Shown piece by piece: positions 9,164-18,735 of a stretch of DNA of 64,000 nucleotides; the stretch's first letter is position 1, and each line of letters begins with the position of its first letter. Below the pieces are notes generated by a model. It was not told the origin of the DNA. It worked only from the letters and a program-made list of their open reading frames with translations, and did not search any database. The position numbers and the translations under genes are program-made. Source of the DNA: Pararhizobium polonicum (lineage in GTDB: Bacteria; Pseudomonadota; Alphaproteobacteria; Rhizobiales; Rhizobiaceae); contig NZ_LGLV01000019.1 in the NCBI RefSeq assembly GCF_001687365.1, positions 1 through 64,000 of the forward strand. The letters run 5' to 3'.

Positions 9164-10198
9164 ATGGCGTTCAAGGTTGGTTTTGATGAGGGCACGATCG
9201 TCGATCCCCAACGACGCAACTGGTCGAACGACGGTCCCCGGCCGATTAAATGGTCAGCCTGGTACCCCGCAGTTGAGACCGCGGTCGAAGAGTTGACCCT
9301 CGTACCGACAGCTGCGCCATTGTTCATCATGGGGACAGTCGCACGCGGCGCTAGCCTCGATAACCGCCAGCAACGCTTTCCGCTCGTTTTGCTCTCGCAC
9401 GGCACAGGTGGAACGGCGTCGAGTCTCGGTTGGTTGGCGCAGCGCATTGCCGCCGCCGGGTTCATCGTTGTCGGCGTGGACCATCACGGGAATACGGCAT
9501 CGGAGCCTTATCGACCAGAAGGCTTCTTGTGCTGGTGGGAACGGTCACGCGATCTTTCGGTTTTGTTGGACGCGTTTGCTCACGAAGCCCGGTTCGCCGG
9601 CAGAATAGATATGAAATGCGTATCATCCGTCGGGTTTTCTCTGGGCGGATATGCCGTTTTATCTTTGGCTGGTGCGATCACCGACATGAAGCTTTTTTCA
9701 GAATGGGCGGGAACACAGCCCTTTGGAAGGGGGCCTCGGGAATATCCCGATCTCGCGGATTACATTGAACCGCTTCTTCAATCGAATTCGGTATTTCGCG
9801 CGTCTTGGGAGCGTCAATCCACATCTTATATCGATAGTCGGGTAACGGCGGTTATTGCCCTTGCTCCAGCCCCAACCGTGCGCGGTTTTACGACGGAAAG
9901 CCTTTGCCAGATTAAAATGCCTATAACAATCATGGTCGGTGACGCCGATAGCGAGGCGCCCGCCGGTTCGTGTTCAGCCTGGTTGCACAGCCACCTGTCG
10001 CAAAGCACTCTTACGTCGCTTGGTCAGAACGTCGGACATTACACCCTGCTGTGTGAAGGCACCGAGGCCGGAAAAAAGATCGAACCTGATATCTGTGTCG
10101 ATCCACCCGGAATAGACCGCCTCGCCGTTCATAATATGGCAGCAAACGTCACACTGGCTGCGCTGCGAGCGCCTCGGCACCCCTCTGTTTCCCGGTAA
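9164..10198 (+). CDS. Alpha/beta hydrolase, PAF-acetylhydrolase/dienelactone-hydrolase-like, on an inserted segment
   Basis: 344 residues with a serine-hydrolase fold. It has an oxyanion loop L-L-S-H-G-T-G-G, a nucleophile elbow G-F-S-L-G-G (Ser as nucleophile), a candidate acid in G-D-A-D-S and a C-terminal His in N-V-G-H-Y. The ATG at 9164 follows a GGAG-containing stretch; an upstream TTG at 9098 is less likely. No signal peptide is evident from this start. Codon third positions are visibly less GC-biased than in neighbouring genes. The whole gene is bounded by direct repeats, which suggests recent acquisition. The substrate is unknown. Confidence 0.8.
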   Translation: MAFKVGFDEGTIVDPQRRNWSNDGPRPIKWSAWYPAVETAVEELTLVPTAAPLFIMGTVARGASLDNRQQRFPLVLLSHGTGGTASSLGWLAQRIAAAGFIVVGVDHHGNTASEPYRPEGFLCWWERSRDLSVLLDAFAHEARFAGRIDMKCVSSVGFSLGGYAVLSLAGAITDMKLFSEWAGTQPFGRGPREYPDLADYIEPLLQSNSVFRASWERQSTSYIDSRVTAVIALAPAPTVRGFTTESLCQIKMPITIMVGDADSEAPAGSCSAWLHSHLSQSTLTSLGQNVGHYTLLCEGTEAGKKIEPDICVDPPGIDRLAVHNMAANVTLAALRAPRHPSVSR

Positions 10199-10308
10199 AT
10201 CGAAAAGACAGATTGGCAGCAGGATCGCTATCTCAGCATATCGCCGCGCGTCATTTGCAAAGATTCATCGAGACAGAAAGCCCCCCATTTCCGGTTGCCT
10301 CAGAGAGA

Positions 10309-10356
10309 CGCCCCGCCTTTTGCCGTCAAGGGTGATCCGGTCCCGGCGGAAGCGGC
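10309..10356. repeat. Direct repeat, right copy
   Basis: The counterpart of 8923-8970. It includes the true 3' end and stop codon of the ROK-family gene, plus a stranded half of the idhA terminator (CGCC-TTTTGCCG). Collapsing the two copies would restore a simple idhA-terminator-ROK convergent junction. Confidence 0.85.
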
Positions 10357-11561
10357 CGGAAGGCTGCGATGTCGTGATCCATGTCGGTCAGGGCGCGGTC
10401 CAGATGGCCGTCGAAAATCAACCGCTGCTCGTCGACGATCACCGAAATCTCCGGACGTCCCTGCAGCCGCACCTCGTGCGATTGTTCGAGCCCTTCATCG
10501 ACGCCGCGCTGCAGCAGATCGAAATAGCGCGTTCCCGGTCCGGTAATGTAGATCGGCATGCGATCGTAAAGACTGAGCAGCCGGGAAAGGCCGTTGCCGA
10601 GCGCGATGCCGGCTTGGCGGAAGGCATAACCGGCCATCCGGTTTCCCTGGCGGGCGCTCGTGGCGATCTTGTCCATTTCCGCCAGCGGCACGAACTTTGC
10701 CGGGATCGTATCGGGCGGCACTTCGAAGGCGGTGCGCAGGATTCCATAGAAGCCCGCCGACGCCTCGATGCAGCCGAAAGAGCCACAGCGGCACAGGCAG
10801 CCATTGGCGGCATGCAGCATGTGCCCGAAATTGGGCGCCGTCACTTCAAGCTCACCGAACCGGTCCTTGCGGGCAATGCCGAGCCCGATGCTGTGGCCGA
10901 GCGACAGGGCGGCAAGCGCCCGGAACGAACCGTCCTGGTTTGCATCCGCCTTCATCCCCAGCGCCTGGGCGACCAGCAGGGTCTCGTTGTTCAATGTCAC
11001 CTTGGCGCGCCATGCCGGCTGCAGCAGCGAGACGAAATCGATCTGCTCTCCACCGAAGACCGGCGACCACAGCAGCCGCTTTCCGTCAGCGTCGACGGTC
11101 CCCTTGCTGCTGATCGAGACGGCAAGCACCTGCGCCCTGTCCAGGCGGGAGCGGTCGATCAGCCGGGTCAGTGCCTCGAGAAACCCGTTGGCAAAATCCA
11201 TCGTTCCCGCAATCTTGTGATTGCGCGGCTCCTCGAAACGGTCGATCAGGCGCCCGGAATAATCCACCAGCGAATACTGGACGACATCCGACGAGATCCG
11301 CACGGCAATCAGGAAACCGCTGTCCCGGCGCTGCGCAAACAGCACGCGCGGCCGCCCCCGCCCGGAATGCGGCTGCTGCTCTGCCTTCTCGATGACCTCG
11401 ACACGCTCCAGTTCGGCGGTGATTGCCGAGACGGTCGCCGATGCCAGGCCGGTATGCGCGGAAATGTCCGTATGCGACAGCGGTCCAAGACGCCGCAATG
11501 TCGCCAGCACGAGCGCACTGTTCTGCTGACGCACCAATTCGGTGCTGGATTTGGTCAGCAT
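10326..11561 (-). CDS. ROK-family transcriptional regulator (XylR-like)
   Basis: A 411-residue repressor. It has an N-terminal winged helix (L-S-H-T-D-I-S-A-H-T-G-L-A-S-A-T-V-S, about residues 32-50) and a ROK sugar-kinase-like domain with the zinc motif C-L-C-R-C-G-S-F-G-C-I-E near residue 255. The start MLTKSSTELVRQQN follows GGGGATGC; an in-frame extension to 11609 runs into the promoter. It is divergent from xylF, with a near-perfect palindrome between them. The simplest reading is a sugar-responsive repressor of xylFHG. Its last codons and stop lie in the right copy of the 48-bp repeat. Confidence 0.85.
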   Translation of the reverse strand: MLTKSSTELVRQQNSALVLATLRRLGPLSHTDISAHTGLASATVSAITAELERVEVIEKAEQQPHSGRGRPRVLFAQRRDSGFLIAVRISSDVVQYSLVDYSGRLIDRFEEPRNHKIAGTMDFANGFLEALTRLIDRSRLDRAQVLAVSISSKGTVDADGKRLLWSPVFGGEQIDFVSLLQPAWRAKVTLNNETLLVAQALGMKADANQDGSFRALAALSLGHSIGLGIARKDRFGELEVTAPNFGHMLHAANGCLCRCGSFGCIEASAGFYGILRTAFEVPPDTIPAKFVPLAEMDKIATSARQGNRMAGYAFRQAGIALGNGLSRLLSLYDRMPIYITGPGTRYFDLLQRGVDEGLEQSHEVRLQGRPEISVIVDEQRLIFDGHLDRALTDMDHDIAAFRPLPPGPDHP

Positions 11562-11791
11562 TGCGCATCCCCGTGATTCACGAATTCCACAAACACATGC
11601 TCCTCCCAAAGCATCTGCCCGATGTCAAACGGCCCTGCCCAAAGCCTTGTTGACAGCCCCGGAAATCTCTGACATCTATTTTCTCGACTGTCGAGAAAAA
11701 ACTCTTTTCGGGTTGGCGACAGGCACTTTGGCTGACCGGGGGCTGTGCGGGAGGTTCGCACGGGCGGTCAGCGGTCACTTGGGAGGACTTC
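11562..11791. promoter_or_regulatory. ROK/xylF divergent promoter with 21-bp palindrome
   Basis: At 11679-11699 the half-site TTTTCTCGAC and its exact complement GTCGAGAAAA flank a single T. A -35-like TTGACA lies at 11650-11655, and the AT-rich start of the palindrome falls where a -10 box would be (spacer 17-18 bases; weak -10 CATCTA/ATCTAT). A repressor bound here would block RNA polymerase. The ROK protein encoded next door is the natural candidate. Confidence 0.7.
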
Positions 11792-12832
11792 ATGAAATCA
11801 GTTTTGAAACTGATGGCAGGTGTTGCCATCATCGCATCCATGCACACCGCAGCCATGGCCAAGGATCTGGTCGTCGGCGTTTCCTGGTCGAACTTCCAGG
11901 AAGAGCGCTGGAAGACCGACGAAGCCGCCATCAAGGCTGCTCTCGAAGCATCCGGCGACAAGTACATTTCCGCTGACGCACAGGCGTCCGCAGCCAAGCA
12001 GCTGACCGACATCGAATCGCTGATCGCCCAGGGCGCCAACGCCATCATCGTGCTGGCGCAGGATTCCGAAGCCATCGGCCCGGCCATCGAAAAGGCTGCC
12101 GCCGAAGGCATCCCGGTCGTCGGTTACGACCGCCTGATCGAAAACCCGGCCGCCTACTACATCACCTTCGACAACAAGGAAGTCGGCCGCCTGCAGGCTG
12201 CCGCGGTGTTCAAGGTCAAGCCGGAAGGCAACTATGTCTTCATCAAGGGCGCATCGACCGATCCGAATGCGGACTTCCTGTTCTCCGGCCAGCTGGAAGT
12301 TCTGAAGGCTGCCATGGACGCAGGCAAGATCAAGAATGTCGGCGAAGCCTATACCGACGGCTGGAAGCCGGAAGCTGCCCAGAAGAACATGGAGCAGTTC
12401 CTGACCGCCAACGACAACAAGGTCGATGGTGTCGTTTCCTCGAACGACGGCATGGCCGGCGGCGTTGTCGCCGCTCTCGAAGCCCAGGGCCTCGCAGGCT
12501 CGGTTCCGGTTTCGGGTCAGGACGGCGACAAGGCTGCCCTCAACCGCGTCGCACTCGGCACCCAGACCGTTTCCGTCTGGAAAGATAGCCGCGAACTCGG
12601 CAAGAAGGCCGGCGAAATCGCCGTAGCGCTGGCCGGCGGCACCGCCATGGACGCCATCGAAGGCACCGTGAAGTTCTCCGGCGGCCCGAAGGGCGTTGAA
12701 ATGAACTCCTTCTTCATCGCACCGCAGCCGATCACCAAGGACAACCTCAACGTCGTCATCGACGCAGGCTGGATTTCCAAGGAAGAGACCTGCCAGGGCG
12801 TGAAGGCCGGAACCGTTGCGGTCTGCAACTGA
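11792..12832 (+). CDS. xylF: D-xylose-type periplasmic binding protein
   Basis: A 346-residue type I periplasmic binding protein. Its signal peptide ([23 protein letters not shown]) is followed by the XylF-like mature start [17 protein letters not shown]. Further family segments are [17 protein letters not shown] and [17 protein letters not shown] site lies 7 bases before the ATG. It delivers a pentose, probably D-xylose, to XylHG. The ligand is inferred from family resemblance only. A long stem-loop follows the stop. Confidence 0.87.
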   Translation: MKSVLKLMAGVAIIASMHTAAMAKDLVVGVSWSNFQEERWKTDEAAIKAALEASGDKYISADAQASAAKQLTDIESLIAQGANAIIVLAQDSEAIGPAIEKAAAEGIPVVGYDRLIENPAAYYITFDNKEVGRLQAAAVFKVKPEGNYVFIKGASTDPNADFLFSGQLEVLKAAMDAGKIKNVGEAYTDGWKPEAAQKNMEQFLTANDNKVDGVVSSNDGMAGGVVAALEAQGLAGSVPVSGQDGDKAALNRVALGTQTVSVWKDSRELGKKAGEIAVALAGGTAMDAIEGTVKFSGGPKGVEMNSFFIAPQPITKDNLNVVIDAGWISKEETCQGVKAGTVAVCN

Positions 12833-12870
12833 TCCGATCCTGACCATGGGCAAGTAAGTTCCCCGTCACG

Positions 12871-12899
12871 AGCGCCGCAGCGATCATCGTTGCGGCGCT
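12871..12899 (+). other. Intercistronic stem-loop after xylF
   Basis: AGCGCCGCA and TGCGGCGCT form a perfect 9-bp stem, and the 11 bases between them can pair further. No T-tract follows, so it is more likely an mRNA-stabilising or attenuating hairpin than a full terminator. It has the same place in the operon as the chvE-gguA and smoE-smoF hairpins. Confidence 0.6.
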
Positions 12900-12952
12900 T
12901 CTCCGATGTGCGGTATTTTTAGGAACGAGAATAAAGGGGGAGTAATCCGGAA

Positions 12953-14266
12953 ATGGCAAACACCACCATTGCCACGCCTGCCAGCAGCGTGCGCCAGACG
13001 CAGGGAACCGCCTTGCAGCGCTTCCTGCAGGCGACAGAGATCGACACCCGGCTTCTCGGGATGATCGCAGCCCTGCTGTGCATCTGGCTCGGCTTTCAAT
13101 ATTTTACCGGCGGGCTCTTCCTGACGCCGCGCAACCTGTGGAACCTCACGGTTCAGGCGGCATCGGTTTCGGTCATGGCAACGGGCATGGTGCTGGTCAT
13201 CGTCACCCGCAACATCGACCTGTCCGTCGGCTCGATCCTCGGTTTCGTCGGCATGATCATGGCGATCACGCAGGCCAAGATCCTGCCGCCCCTGATCGGC
13301 TTCGACAATCCCGCCACCTGGATCATCGCGCTCACGGTCGGCATCGTGCTCGGAACCGCTATCGGCGCCTTTCAGGGCGTCATCATCGCCTTTCTCAACG
13401 TGCCGGCCTTCATCGTCACGCTCGGCGGCCTGCTGGTCTGGCGTGCTGCGGCCTTCCTGGTCATCAGCGGCGCCACCGTCGCCCCGATGGACACGACGTT
13501 CCGGCTGATGGGTGGCGGCGCGGAAGGCTCCATCGGCGCCACGGCAAGCTGGATCGTCGGCGTCATCGCCTGCATCGTCATCGTCGCGTCGATCATCAAT
13601 TCGCGCAAGCAGCGCAAACGCTTCGGCTTTCCGCTGCGTCCGATGTGGGCGGAATATTTCCTCTCTACCGTCGGCTGCGTCGCAGTGATGATCGCCGTCT
13701 GGGTGCTCAACAGCTATTACATGCCGGTCAATCTCGCCAAGAAATATGCAGAGACCCACAACATCCCCTGGCCCGAAGGCGGGCTGCAGATCCCGCTCGG
13801 CATCGCCATTCCGGTCCTGATGGCCGTCGGCATCGCCATTGCGATGAGCTTCCTCACCACCCGCACCCGCTTCGGCCGCTACGTCTTTGCCATCGGCGGC
13901 AATCCGGAAGCAGCCGAGCTCGCCGGCATCAAGACCCGCTGGGTGACGGTGCGCATCTTCGCCCTGATGGGCGCGCTCTGCGCCATCGCCGCGGCGATCT
14001 CGACCGCCCGTCTCAACGCCGCCACCAATGCGCAGGGCACGCTCGACGAACTGTACACGATCGCGGCCGCCGTCATCGGGGGCACGTCGCTCGCCGGCGG
14101 CATGGGAACGATCTCCGGCGCGGTTCTGGGGGCGATCGTCATGCAATCGCTGCAATCCGGCATGGTGCTGTTGCGGATCGATACGCCGCTGCAGAGCATC
14201 GTCATCGGCATCGTGCTGGTCATGGCCGTCTGGCTGGATACCGTTTATCGCGGCCGGGCCAAGTAG
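12953..14266 (+). CDS. xylH: Xylose-type ABC transporter permease
   Basis: A 437-residue inner-membrane permease of the XylH branch of the RbsC family. It carries [10 protein letters not shown] in the family position and a long central insertion (about residues 185-290) with extra hydrophobic segments. This makes it longer than RbsC-type permeases and matches XylH proteins. A GGGGGAG ribosome-binding site precedes the ATG. It lies between xylF and xylG on the same strand and is cotranscribed with them. Confidence 0.88.
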   Translation: MANTTIATPASSVRQTQGTALQRFLQATEIDTRLLGMIAALLCIWLGFQYFTGGLFLTPRNLWNLTVQAASVSVMATGMVLVIVTRNIDLSVGSILGFVGMIMAITQAKILPPLIGFDNPATWIIALTVGIVLGTAIGAFQGVIIAFLNVPAFIVTLGGLLVWRAAAFLVISGATVAPMDTTFRLMGGGAEGSIGATASWIVGVIACIVIVASIINSRKQRKRFGFPLRPMWAEYFLSTVGCVAVMIAVWVLNSYYMPVNLAKKYAETHNIPWPEGGLQIPLGIAIPVLMAVGIAIAMSFLTTRTRFGRYVFAIGGNPEAAELAGIKTRWVTVRIFALMGALCAIAAAISTARLNAATNAQGTLDELYTIAAAVIGGTSLAGGMGTISGAVLGAIVMQSLQSGMVLLRIDTPLQSIVIGIVLVMAVWLDTVYRGRAK

Positions 14267-14279
14267 AGGAGTACGAACA

Positions 14280-15065
14280 ATGACGGAACAACGCACTCCA
14301 CTGGTGGAAATGAAGAACATTTCCATCTCCTTCGGCGGTATCCACGCCGTCGACAACGCCTCGGTCGATCTTTATCCGGGCGAAGTCGTGGCCCTGCTTG
14401 GCCATAACGGCGCCGGCAAGTCGACACTGATCAAGATCCTGTCCGGCGCCTACAAGCGCGATGCCGGCGAAATCCTGATCAACGGCGAACCGGTCCACAT
14501 CAACAACCCGCGCGACGCCAAGGGCTACGGTATCGAGACGATCTACCAGACGCTCGCCGTCGCCGACAATGTCGATGCGGCCGCCAACCTCTATCTCGGC
14601 CGCGAACTGCGCACCCCCTGGGGCACGCTCGACGACGTGGCGATGGAAGCCAAGGCCCGTGAGGTCATGGGACGGCTCAACCCGAACTTCCGCCGCTTCA
14701 AGGAGCCGGTAAAAGCGCTTTCGGGCGGCCAGCGCCAGTCGGTCGCCATCGCACGCGCCATCCTGTTCGACGCCCGCATCCTGATCATGGACGAGCCGAC
14801 GGCAGCGCTCGGCCCCCAGGAAACGGCACAGGTCGGCGAGTTGATCAAGCAGCTGAAGCGCGAAGGCATCGGCATCTTCCTGATCAGCCACGACATCCAC
14901 GACGTCTTCGACCTCGCCGACCGCGTCTCGGTGATGAAGAACGGCCAGGTCGTCGGCCACGCCCGCACCGAGGACGTGACCAAGGACGAGGTGCTGGGCA
15001 TGATCATCCTCGGCAAGGTCCCGCCGAAGGCAATCGCCGGCCCTGGCGCCATGCAGACGGCATGA
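14280..15065 (+). CDS. xylG: Sugar ABC transporter ATPase, single-domain XylG/FrcA type
   Basis: 261 residues with one ABC domain: Walker [10 protein letters not shown], signature LSGGQRQSV, Walker [10 protein letters not shown] and switch His in L-I-S-H-D-I. E. coli XylG and the GguA of this window have two fused domains, so this copy is half-length, like FrcA of rhizobial fructose transporters. It presumably works as a homodimer. The ATG at 14280 follows AGAGGAG, 13 bases after xylH. A terminator follows. xylG is a positional name. Confidence 0.85.
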   Translation: MTEQRTPLVEMKNISISFGGIHAVDNASVDLYPGEVVALLGHNGAGKSTLIKILSGAYKRDAGEILINGEPVHINNPRDAKGYGIETIYQTLAVADNVDAAANLYLGRELRTPWGTLDDVAMEAKAREVMGRLNPNFRRFKEPVKALSGGQRQSVAIARAILFDARILIMDEPTAALGPQETAQVGELIKQLKREGIGIFLISHDIHDVFDLADRVSVMKNGQVVGHARTEDVTKDEVLGMIILGKVPPKAIAGPGAMQTA

Positions 15066-15089
15066 TCTGTCCGATGGTTTGAAAATCCG

Positions 15090-15118
15090 ATGCCGCGCTC
15101 CAAAGGCGCGGCATTTTT
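15090..15118 (+). terminator. Rho-independent terminator after xylG
   Basis: ATGCCGCGC and GCGCGGCAT make a 9-bp stem with a 7-base loop followed by TTTTCG, 24 bases after the xylG stop. Confidence 0.85.
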
Positions 15119-15293
15119 CGTTGGCAACTCGTCTGGCCGAGTACACGCCCGGGCACGCTGCCAACGGTGGTGGACCGGACGGCTTTCAATGAACGGGATT
15201 TTCCTGCTGCCAAGGCGCTTTCACCATTGAAGCATCGCCTGTCCTAGGCTATGAACCGGTCACAGCCTGCTTCGACGCCTTGCCGTCGCGGAT

Positions 15294-15370
15294 GCACCCG
15301 TAGCTCAGCTGGATAGAGTACTGCCCTCCGAAGGCAGGGGTCACTGGTTCGAATCCAGTCGGGTGCACCA
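15294..15370 (+). tRNA. tRNA-Arg (anticodon CCG)
   Basis: 77 bases fold as a full cloverleaf. The acceptor GCACCCG pairs with CGGGTGC, followed by ACCA with an encoded CCA. The D-arm is AGCTCAGCTGGATAGAGT, the anticodon stem CTGCC/GGCAG encloses CTCCGAA (anticodon CCG), and the T-loop is TTCGAAT. It reads the CGG arginine codon. No integrated element is seen next to it. Confidence 0.97.
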
Positions 15371-15423
15371 TTTTCTACACGACAAAGCAGAACCGCAAAA
15401 TCCTCATGGCTTCGGCCGATGCG

Positions 15424-16127
15424 TCACCAGATCCATGGAATCCATTTGTAGCGCACACGCGCCGCGAACTCGGCGTAGCCGGGCAACTCCCGTTGCAAGG
15501 TTTTATCCTCCAGTTGGGTGCGGATCACCAGCACCACGGCAACCAGCGCCACAGGCCAGAGGGCCTGCAGCGAGCCGAGCGCAAGCGCAATTCCGGTCGC
15601 CAGCATGGTGCCGAAGACGTAGCCGGGATGCCGGGATGCCGGATATAGGCATAGGGACCGGTTGTGATCACATGGTGATCGCGGTTGGACTGGATGCGCA
15701 CGCTGGGCTCGAAATGCCGGTTGACCGCCTGCGCCCATCCCGTACCCGAATAGCCGATCAGCAACAGGACATAGCCAAGGACAATGGCCCATGGCGGCGC
15801 TGGCGCCCAATGAAACCGGCCGCCATCAAGACCAGCCACAACCAGGATCGCCAGGAAACCGCCCAGAAGAATGCACAGCAAGACGATGTCCCAGCCGCGG
15901 GTGCCTTCACCGGTCAGGCGCCGCCGTGCGGCAAAGATTTCCGGATTTATGCGCCAGAGCAACGCCATGGCGACGAGGGTCAGCAATAGAAACACGGCTA
16001 TGAACTGCCAGCCGTGCTGCCATTGGAGCGTGCCCGCCGACCAGAACAGCACTGCCCCCATCAGCAGCAATGTCACACCGAGCGAGACCAGAGCCTGGAT
16101 CAGGTCACCACGAGAGGCAACAGACAT
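15424..16127 (-). pseudogene. Isoprenylcysteine carboxyl methyltransferase-like membrane protein, frameshifted
   Basis: The N-terminal part (MSVASRGDLIQ...) carries four or five membrane helices. It reaches the family motif G-P-Y-A-Y-I-R-H-P-G, where SAM binding is expected. It then leaves frame because an 8-base unit is duplicated in tandem at 15623-15638. The other frame resumes with Y-V-F-G-T-M-L and runs to the normal ending Y-K-W-I-P-W-I-W. Removing one unit restores one uninterrupted reading of about 230 residues. A start at 16127 is preferred (AAGGAG seven bases upstream) over 16133. The duplication, not random decay, is the only lesion visible, so inactivation seems recent. Confidence 0.85.
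15623..15638. repeat. 8-bp tandem duplication causing the frameshift
   Basis: CCGGGATG occurs twice in a row. The intact family sequence needs only one copy (HPG followed directly by Y-V-F-G). Confidence 0.85.
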
Positions 16128-16214
16128 AGCCATTCTCCTTTCGGTGCGGCCACTCTACCCTATGCAAGCCCGCTCAGCGGTATCGCTCCGGGCAGCCGGA
16201 CCGGACCGCCAGCT

Positions 16215-16969
<755 letters not shown>

Positions 16970-16973
<4 letters not shown>

Positions 16974-17803
16974 AGCGCCCACTCCGGTTGACGGTCGAGC
17001 ACCGGCAGCGGATGCCTGTCCGTCCCGAGCGTCGGCATGCAGTTGAGCAAGCCTTGCGTATAGGGATGTTTGGCGTTGCCGAGATCGGATGCCGCCAGTT
17101 CCTCGACGATCCTGCCGGCATACATGACGATGACCCGGTCGCAGAAGGACGATACCAGTCTGAGGTCGTGCGAGATGAAGATCAGGCCCATGCCGCGCTC
17201 GGAAACCAGCTTGTCGAGGATACCGAGCACTTCGAGCTGCACGGTCACATCGAGCGCCGAGGTGGGTTCGTCGGCCACCAGCAGTTCGGGGCCGGCGATC
17301 AACATCATGGCGATCATGGCCCGCTGACCCATACCGCCGGAGACCTCATGCGGATGAAGATCGAAAACGCGGCCGGCATCGCGGATCTGCACGGCCTCCA
17401 GCATGGCAATGGCGCGGTCGCGGGCCTCGCGCTTGCTGACATTTTCATGCGTGCGCAGCGTCTCGACGATCTGTCGGCCGATGCTCATGACGGGATTGAG
17501 CGAATATTTCGGATCCTGCAGGATCATGGCAATACGGCTGCCGCGAAGGCTGCGCCGGACCTTGACGGTAGCGGACAGAAGGTCGATACCGTCAAAGTTC
17601 AGCTTACTGGCCGTTATCTTCGCATGCGCCGGCGTGAGCCCCATGATCGCCCTGCCTGTCTGCGATTTCCCCGAGCCGCTTTCACCGACAATACCCAGCC
17701 GCTCGCGGCCGAGCGTGAAGGACACGCCACGCACCGCCTCGATCAGACCGGTGCGGGTGGGAAACGAGACCCGGAGATCATCGACCGTCAGCATCGAGCT
17801 CAT
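16970..17803 (-). CDS. Peptide ABC transporter ATPase, DppD-like
   Basis: 277 residues. Walker A is GESGSGKSQ, the signature is the DppD-type V-S-G-G-M-G-Q-R, and Walker B is L-L-V-A-D-E-P-T-S-A-L-D. The D-P-K-Y-S-L-N-P motif typical of dipeptide/oligopeptide ATPases is present. It pairs with the next ATPase to energise the two permeases. The start MSSMLTV overlaps the upstream permease stop by four bases (ATGA). It lacks the long C-terminal Fe-S tail of some DppD proteins. Confidence 0.88.
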
Positions 17804-18735
17804 TGGCCGCTCTCCCGTGGATCGAGCGCATCGCGCAGGCCGTCGCCGAGCAGGTTGAACCCGAGGCTGACGATCAGAATGGCAATGCCGGGCATGGTGG
17901 CGACCCACCACTGGTCGAGAATGAAGCGGCGGCCCGATGCGATCATCGCCCCCCACTCCGGCAGAGGCGGCTGGGCGCCAAGGCCGAGAAAGCCGAGACC
18001 GGCGGCGGTGAGGATGATGCCGGCCATATCGAGCGTGACCCGCACGATCAGCGACGACACGCACATCGGCATGACATGACGCAGCACGACGCGGAACGGC
18101 GACGCTCCCATCAGGCGCACGGCGGCAATGTAATCGGAGTTGCGCACGCTCAGCGTCTCGGCCCGCGCGATGCGGGCATAGGGCGGCCATGAGGTGATGG
18201 CGATGGCAAGGATGGCGTTTTCGATGCCCGGGCCCATGGCGGCGACGAAGGCAAGCGCCAGAACAAGCTTCGGGAAGGCCAGAAAGATGTCGGTGATCCG
18301 CATCAGCACCGCATCGACCCAGCCGCCGGCATAACCGGAGATGGCGCCGACCAAGAGGCCGATGGGAGCCGCGATGATCGCCACGAGAACGATGACCAGC
18401 AGCGTCAGCCGCGATCCGTGCAACAGGCGCGAAAGGATGTCCCTGCCCTGATCGTCGGTGCCGAGCAGATAGCCCTCGCTTCCCGGCGGCAACAGTCGCG
18501 CACCGCCGAGATTGCCGATGACAGGCGAATGCGGGGCCAGCACATCGGCAAAAACAGCGATCAGGATGAGCAGAAAAATGATGCAGAGGCCGGCCACGGC
18601 CAGCTTGTTGGCCGAAAACCGCTGCCAGGTCATATAGGCACGGCCGAGACGGGCCTGCAGGCGCGATTGCGGCCGGTCTGACATCAGCCACTGGCGGCGG
18701 GTCATGGGGGTGGTTTGAAGGCTGGACTGGCTCAT
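17800..18735 (-). CDS. Peptide ABC transporter permease, DppC-like
   Basis: A 311-residue inner-membrane permease. The first helix (LAVAGLCIIFLLILIAVFADVLAP) is followed by the family G-T-D-D-Q-G-R-D-I-L-S-R motif in a periplasmic loop. A further five or so helices carry the ATPase-contact loop (about R-L-M-G-A-S-P-F-R-V-V). The start overlaps dppB-like by four bases. It is part of the same operon. Confidence 0.88.
   Translation of the reverse strand: MSQSSLQTTPMTRRQWLMSDRPQSRLQARLGRAYMTWQRFSANKLAVAGLCIIFLLILIAVFADVLAPHSPVIGNLGGARLLPPGSEGYLLGTDDQGRDILSRLLHGSRLTLLVIVLVAIIAAPIGLLVGAISGYAGGWVDAVLMRITDIFLAFPKLVLALAFVAAMGPGIENAILAIAITSWPPYARIARAETLSVRNSDYIAAVRLMGASPFRVVLRHVMPMCVSSLIVRVTLDMAGIILTAAGLGFLGLGAQPPLPEWGAMIASGRRFILDQWWVATMPGIAILIVSLGFNLLGDGLRDALDPRESGQ

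Noticed and set aside
15294-15423. tRNA-Arg as integration site of a genomic island
   Set aside because: No integrase, no repeat of the tRNA 3' end, and ordinary genes follow on both sides.
16134-16214. Separate small gene between the methyltransferase pseudogene and the peptide ATPase
   Set aside because: 81 bases with no start and site combination; contains only the likely promoter of the pseudogene.
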